Shown here piece by piece: positions 60,701 through 64,000 of a DNA stretch of 64,000 bases. The notes under the pieces are model-generated. The model was not told where the DNA came from, did not search any database, and saw only the letters and a program-made list of their open reading frames with translations. Both the position numbers and the translations under genes were made by a program. The stretch's first letter is position 1, and every line of letters begins with the position of its first letter. Source of the stretch: Rostratula benghalensis (Eukaryota > Chordata > Aves > Charadriiformes > Rostratulidae); assembly GCA_013399305.1 (NCBI GenBank), contig VXAI01000039.1, forward strand, positions 5,045,044 through 5,109,043, read 5' to 3'.

Positions 60701-62202
60701 GAATATGAAATAAATAGACCAATCAATAGCAAGTGTAAAATACTAGATTGAAGTAGGAGAAAAAATAGCATACAGAACAAAGAATGGGATATTTTAATGG
60801 AAAATATTTGTTACCCTGTTGGGAGTACTATACTGATGCATGGTAACTACATTTGCTACTTTTTCTTGGAAATCCATAAATAAAGTTTTATATATGACAA
60901 TAAATTTTAGAAATAGACAGATCCAAATGACATTTCAAATAGTAAGAAAAACTAATAAAACTGGAAGAGACCTTCTGGAAAGATACTTTACATGAGAAAT
61001 TATTGAATAATGTAGTTGTAATGAAAATTATAGGAGAATATAAAATATGCAGATTTTAACTTGAACTACAAATACAGTACCATATAAATGTGTTCTATGT
61101 AATTTTGTTTTTTTAATATTGGTACAGAGTATATGCTTAGTGTTTGATTCAAATCCCATGAGAGTTTATTTCCAGTTACTTCAAAGGATTTAGGCTAATC
61201 TGTGGGCCTCTGATCTACATCAGACCTACACTGATAAAGGAAAAGCTCACCCAAAATAGATTACTTCTTGAGGGTGAAGACACAGATGAGAGAGATATCC
61301 TGAGCCAATGAAACATACTGAAAGCCTAAAGAAATATGAATACCAAGAGTTCTCAAAACAAGTCACAATACTTAGAGATGTTAAAAGTAATTTTCTTTCC
61401 ACATTTTGAGAATGCCAGCTGTTTCCAATGAACTCACGCATCTATAATTTACTGTGGTATTACGGTCACTCTTGTAAAAGAATAAAAATAACATGCACAT
61501 TCCCATATATACCTCCTAAATTACTTCATGTCTCTTTTCTGGTACAGAAAACCTATGCAAAAAAGTCGTCTCCATATTCTTATTTCAATACAATTTTTTT
61601 TTTCCATTTAGAATCTCATTATTTCTTCTATGGAAAAGAAAATAAGTAGTTTTTGTGAAGCAAACTTATAGTGCCTCAAGCTTGCAGTCATGTCACTGTT
61701 TAGTTTTGTTTATGCAAAGCAACACTGATGCAATTCTTGTCTTCTTGAACTTAGATATATTTTTTCCTTCTAATATGTCTGCAAGAGTGCCCACTGCTTG
61801 CTTCTTCTACTATATTAGAAGTTAGCGTGGTGTCACATTCCAAAGGCTCTAGTTTCTTATTTCTGTCTAGTCCAGTTTATCAAGCACACTGAAATGACAA
61901 GCACAAGACAGAAAGTTCTTCTTGTCCTTGAGCTGGCAAAAACTGGTTTAGTCATCTGGAATTCAAACTAAGTTTTGTACCTGGATATTACAGTTTCATG
62001 TGGTTATCTTTTTTTAAGCATGCATTTTGTTCCATAAGCAGAGGAGCCAGAATTATCCTGGAGAATGAAGAAAAGTCCTAATATATTCTGAATGAAGAGA
62101 AACCGTGTTTAATTCAGCCCACTGTATCTATCACAGACACAAGTATTGTTAGTGGTGAAAACTCTGCAAAAAACACTTTATCTCTTTTTGTCACGTCTTC
62201 AG
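57769..62202. other. Long AT-rich noncoding stretch
   Basis: No repeat family or gene recognised. A homeodomain-like word mix near 59740-59870 (TAATTATTGATTTAAT) might mark a regulatory element, but nothing here proves it. The 95-codon minus-strand frame at 58409-58696 has no convincing splice context. Confidence 0.45.
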
Positions 62203-62235
62203 GTCTCTGAGCAATTGCTGACTAATTCCTTGGAG
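62203..62235 (+). CDS. Weak candidate microexon
   Basis: CTCTTTTTGTCACGTCTTCAG precedes 33 bases and CTTGGAG/GTAAGC follows; both splice sites are good. Only one frame is open, encoding VSEQLLTNSLE, and the length is a multiple of three, as is usual for regulated microexons of neural genes. With so short a segment, chance is hard to exclude. Confidence 0.15.
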
Positions 62236-62727
62236 GTAAGCTAATCAGATACAGAAACGCTTTCTGTGGTTAACTATCAGATCAAATAAGTATGATCCTT
62301 GCCAGGTTGTTTCAGTGTCTGTTTTCCTCTTGATAGTGGATAGGGCATGTAAAACCAGATAAATTAAAAGCACTGAACATTCTAAAATAGGCTGTATACA
62401 TTCTGTGCTGATTCAGAAAATGTATGTATTTCAGCCTCAGTGTTAATGAACTTGCCCAGGGGCAACACACCTCTTTGTAATTTTAAAAACATCCTGCTCC
62501 AGCTATAAGAAAAGGACTAAGTAAGACTCAGGGCATGATTGGTTAAGTGCTTGAGAGTATGATAAGCTGATTTTAAAAGTTTGGCTGAGACATATAATTG
62601 ACTGTGTGATTCTGCTGCAGTGCAAAGTGAAAAGGGCTCATAAAAAAGGTTCTTAATGGATAAAAAAAATAATAATAAAAATTCCAGATTTTGGAGACAC
62701 AGGATTCCTTTTCTTTATTTAAGGTTA
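62236..62727. other. AT-rich noncoding DNA
   Basis: Nothing recognised. Confidence 0.5.
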
Positions 62728-63002
62728 TTATAGAATCATAGAATGGTTTGGAAGGGACCTTATCTAGTTCCAACCCCTTTTCATGGGACACCTCCCACTA
62801 GTCCAGGTTGCTCAAAGCCCCATCCAACCTGGCTTTGAACATTTCCAAGGATGGGGCATCCACAACTTTCTCTGGGTAACCTGTTCCAGTGTCTCACCAT
62901 CACAATACAGAATTTCTTCCTAATTTCTAATGTAAAACTCCTCTCAGTTTACGATGGCTGCCCCTCGTCTTGTTACTACATTTCCTGACAATGGGTCCTG
63001 GA
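62728..63002 (-). mobile_element. CR1 LINE, 5'-truncated, minus strand
   Basis: TATAGAATCATAGAATGGTT, TTGGAAGGGACCTTATCTAG and TCCAACCCCTTTTCATGGGA are the reverse complement of a CR1 3' end with its octamer tail. The element extends about 275 bases into the end of ORF2 (CCTGTTCCAGTGTCTCACCA, GGCTGCCCCTCGTCTTGTTA). The coding remnant is too short and mutated to list separately. Confidence 0.92.
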
Positions 63003-64000
63003 TAAAGAATGTGGCTTGTCATGTGTAAACAGGTATAAGGAGATTCATTGACTGAGTCATCTTTCCCTCCTTTTACTACATAGCTGAAATATTGGAACTA
63101 GAAAAGTAGTGGAATAAAAAATGTTAACAAGTTGAGAAAAATTGAAGATTAATTTCCCCCCATGCCCCTCCTCCCCCTTCTTATATCTTCTCCTGGCCCC
63201 AGAGTTTAAAAAAAACACATGGACATAACTGTGCCTGAACATAATTTTTTTCCTATTCTGTTCCCATAATAGTATAGATTTTTTGCTGTCTCTTGCTACT
63301 GATTGCCAGGGGACTTTCAAATCTGACCTTACTTTAGTTAATCTCGGTAATAGAGATTTATTCTTTATTAATGAAAGCCACATACTTCCAACTGACATGT
63401 GTGTACCCATAAATGAATCACAGTAAAAATAAAAATAATTCAAACATTCTTAAGATGTTTGTAATTTGAAGCTCAGACAGAGTATAATAACATTGTGGGT
63501 CTCCTTCATAAAGAAAACACCCAGATGGGCTCACCATCTACACTCCATATGGTGCTCAGTCCCTCTGCTCTGCATCCCACTGTGCTTACAGCATAATCCA
63601 TATGGACCTTACTTAATTAGTTTCCCATTGCTGCAACATTTACTGACTCGGTTCATAGCTTTCCATCAAAAATCCACTTATTGCTAAGAGGATATATTAT
63701 TATGTGATCATTTCCTACATTGTTGGAAATGTGAGAGCATTAATTTCCTCATCTATTCATGAATGCTGTTTCTTTGTCCATTAATGATGAGGTAGGCAAC
63801 ACACAGGCAGATCCAAGTTGTGCAATTTCAGCCAACTTATGAGTGCTCATATGCATGTAACTATGTATGCTCTTCCCTATCCAAGCAGAGTGCTCCTAGG
63901 ATGTGCAAACAACAAAATGGAGAATATGTCAGGCAGATTAAAAAGATAAATATATGAAAAAAGAGAAGGGGAAGCTTCAGTACTGGTTAAAGGTAGAAGT
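63003..64000. other. Noncoding DNA to the window end
   Basis: No recognised element. The 128-codon minus-strand open frame at 63057-63443 shows no domain, composition or splice support and is treated as chance. Confidence 0.5.

Noticed and set aside
63057..63443. 128-codon minus-strand open frame
   Set aside because: No domain, no splice context and no coding-like composition.
1..64000. tRNA, rRNA, CRISPR arrays, riboswitches and bacterial-type genes
   Set aside because: None seen. The sequence is vertebrate nuclear DNA; occasional GGTTCAA-like words lack the rest of a tRNA fold.
1..64000. CpG island or promoter of a housekeeping gene
   Set aside because: No CpG-dense block was visible; GC-richer patches coincide with LTRs, CR1 elements or CpG-poor blocks.

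Overview
The window looks like nuclear DNA from a bird, from an AT-rich, gene-poor part of a chromosome: intergenic sequence or long introns. The evidence is the repeat content. It carries 3' fragments of chicken-repeat-1 (CR1) LINEs, several ending in the typical ATTCTATG-like tail, and solo LTRs that resemble avian endogenous-retrovirus families. There are no operons, ribosome-binding sites, CRISPR arrays or other prokaryotic features, and I saw no rRNA or tRNA gene. Family names come from recognition by eye, not from a database search.

Layout. 0-12.6 kb: mostly unique AT-rich DNA with a short CR1 stump (575-690), copies of an old low-copy repeat near 1.95 and 5.6 kb, a possible plus-strand exon (2771-2844) and a stronger possible minus-strand exon (8056-8282). 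12.6-16.4 kb: a minus-oriented solo LTR whose interior is interrupted by a CR1 tail, then an old CR1 relic. 16.4-34.5 kb: largely featureless, with two weaker exon-like segments. 34.5-41 kb: the main LINE region, with one minus-strand CR1 and two plus-strand CR1s head to tail. 41-50 kb: a plus-oriented LTR-like block near 43.3-44.0 kb and the best exon candidate of the window (45878-46042, minus). 50-58 kb: a second copy of the 12.6 kb LTR family, fragments of another LTR family, and a cluster of very old CR1 relics. 58-64 kb: mostly featureless, with a possible microexon at 62.2 kb and a final minus-strand CR1.

No complete gene could be established. The exon candidates rest on splice-site context plus a single open frame; none was matched to a named protein. 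If the two best minus-strand candidates (46.0 kb and 8.2 kb) belong to one transcript, most of the window would be intron of one large minus-strand gene, but their phases do not join directly, so at least one further exon would be needed. I found no convincing novel biological system. The most solid unusual points are the LTR/CR1 chimera at 12.6-13.4 kb, the head-to-tail CR1 pair of different subfamilies at 39.5-41.0 kb, and the unassigned exon candidates.
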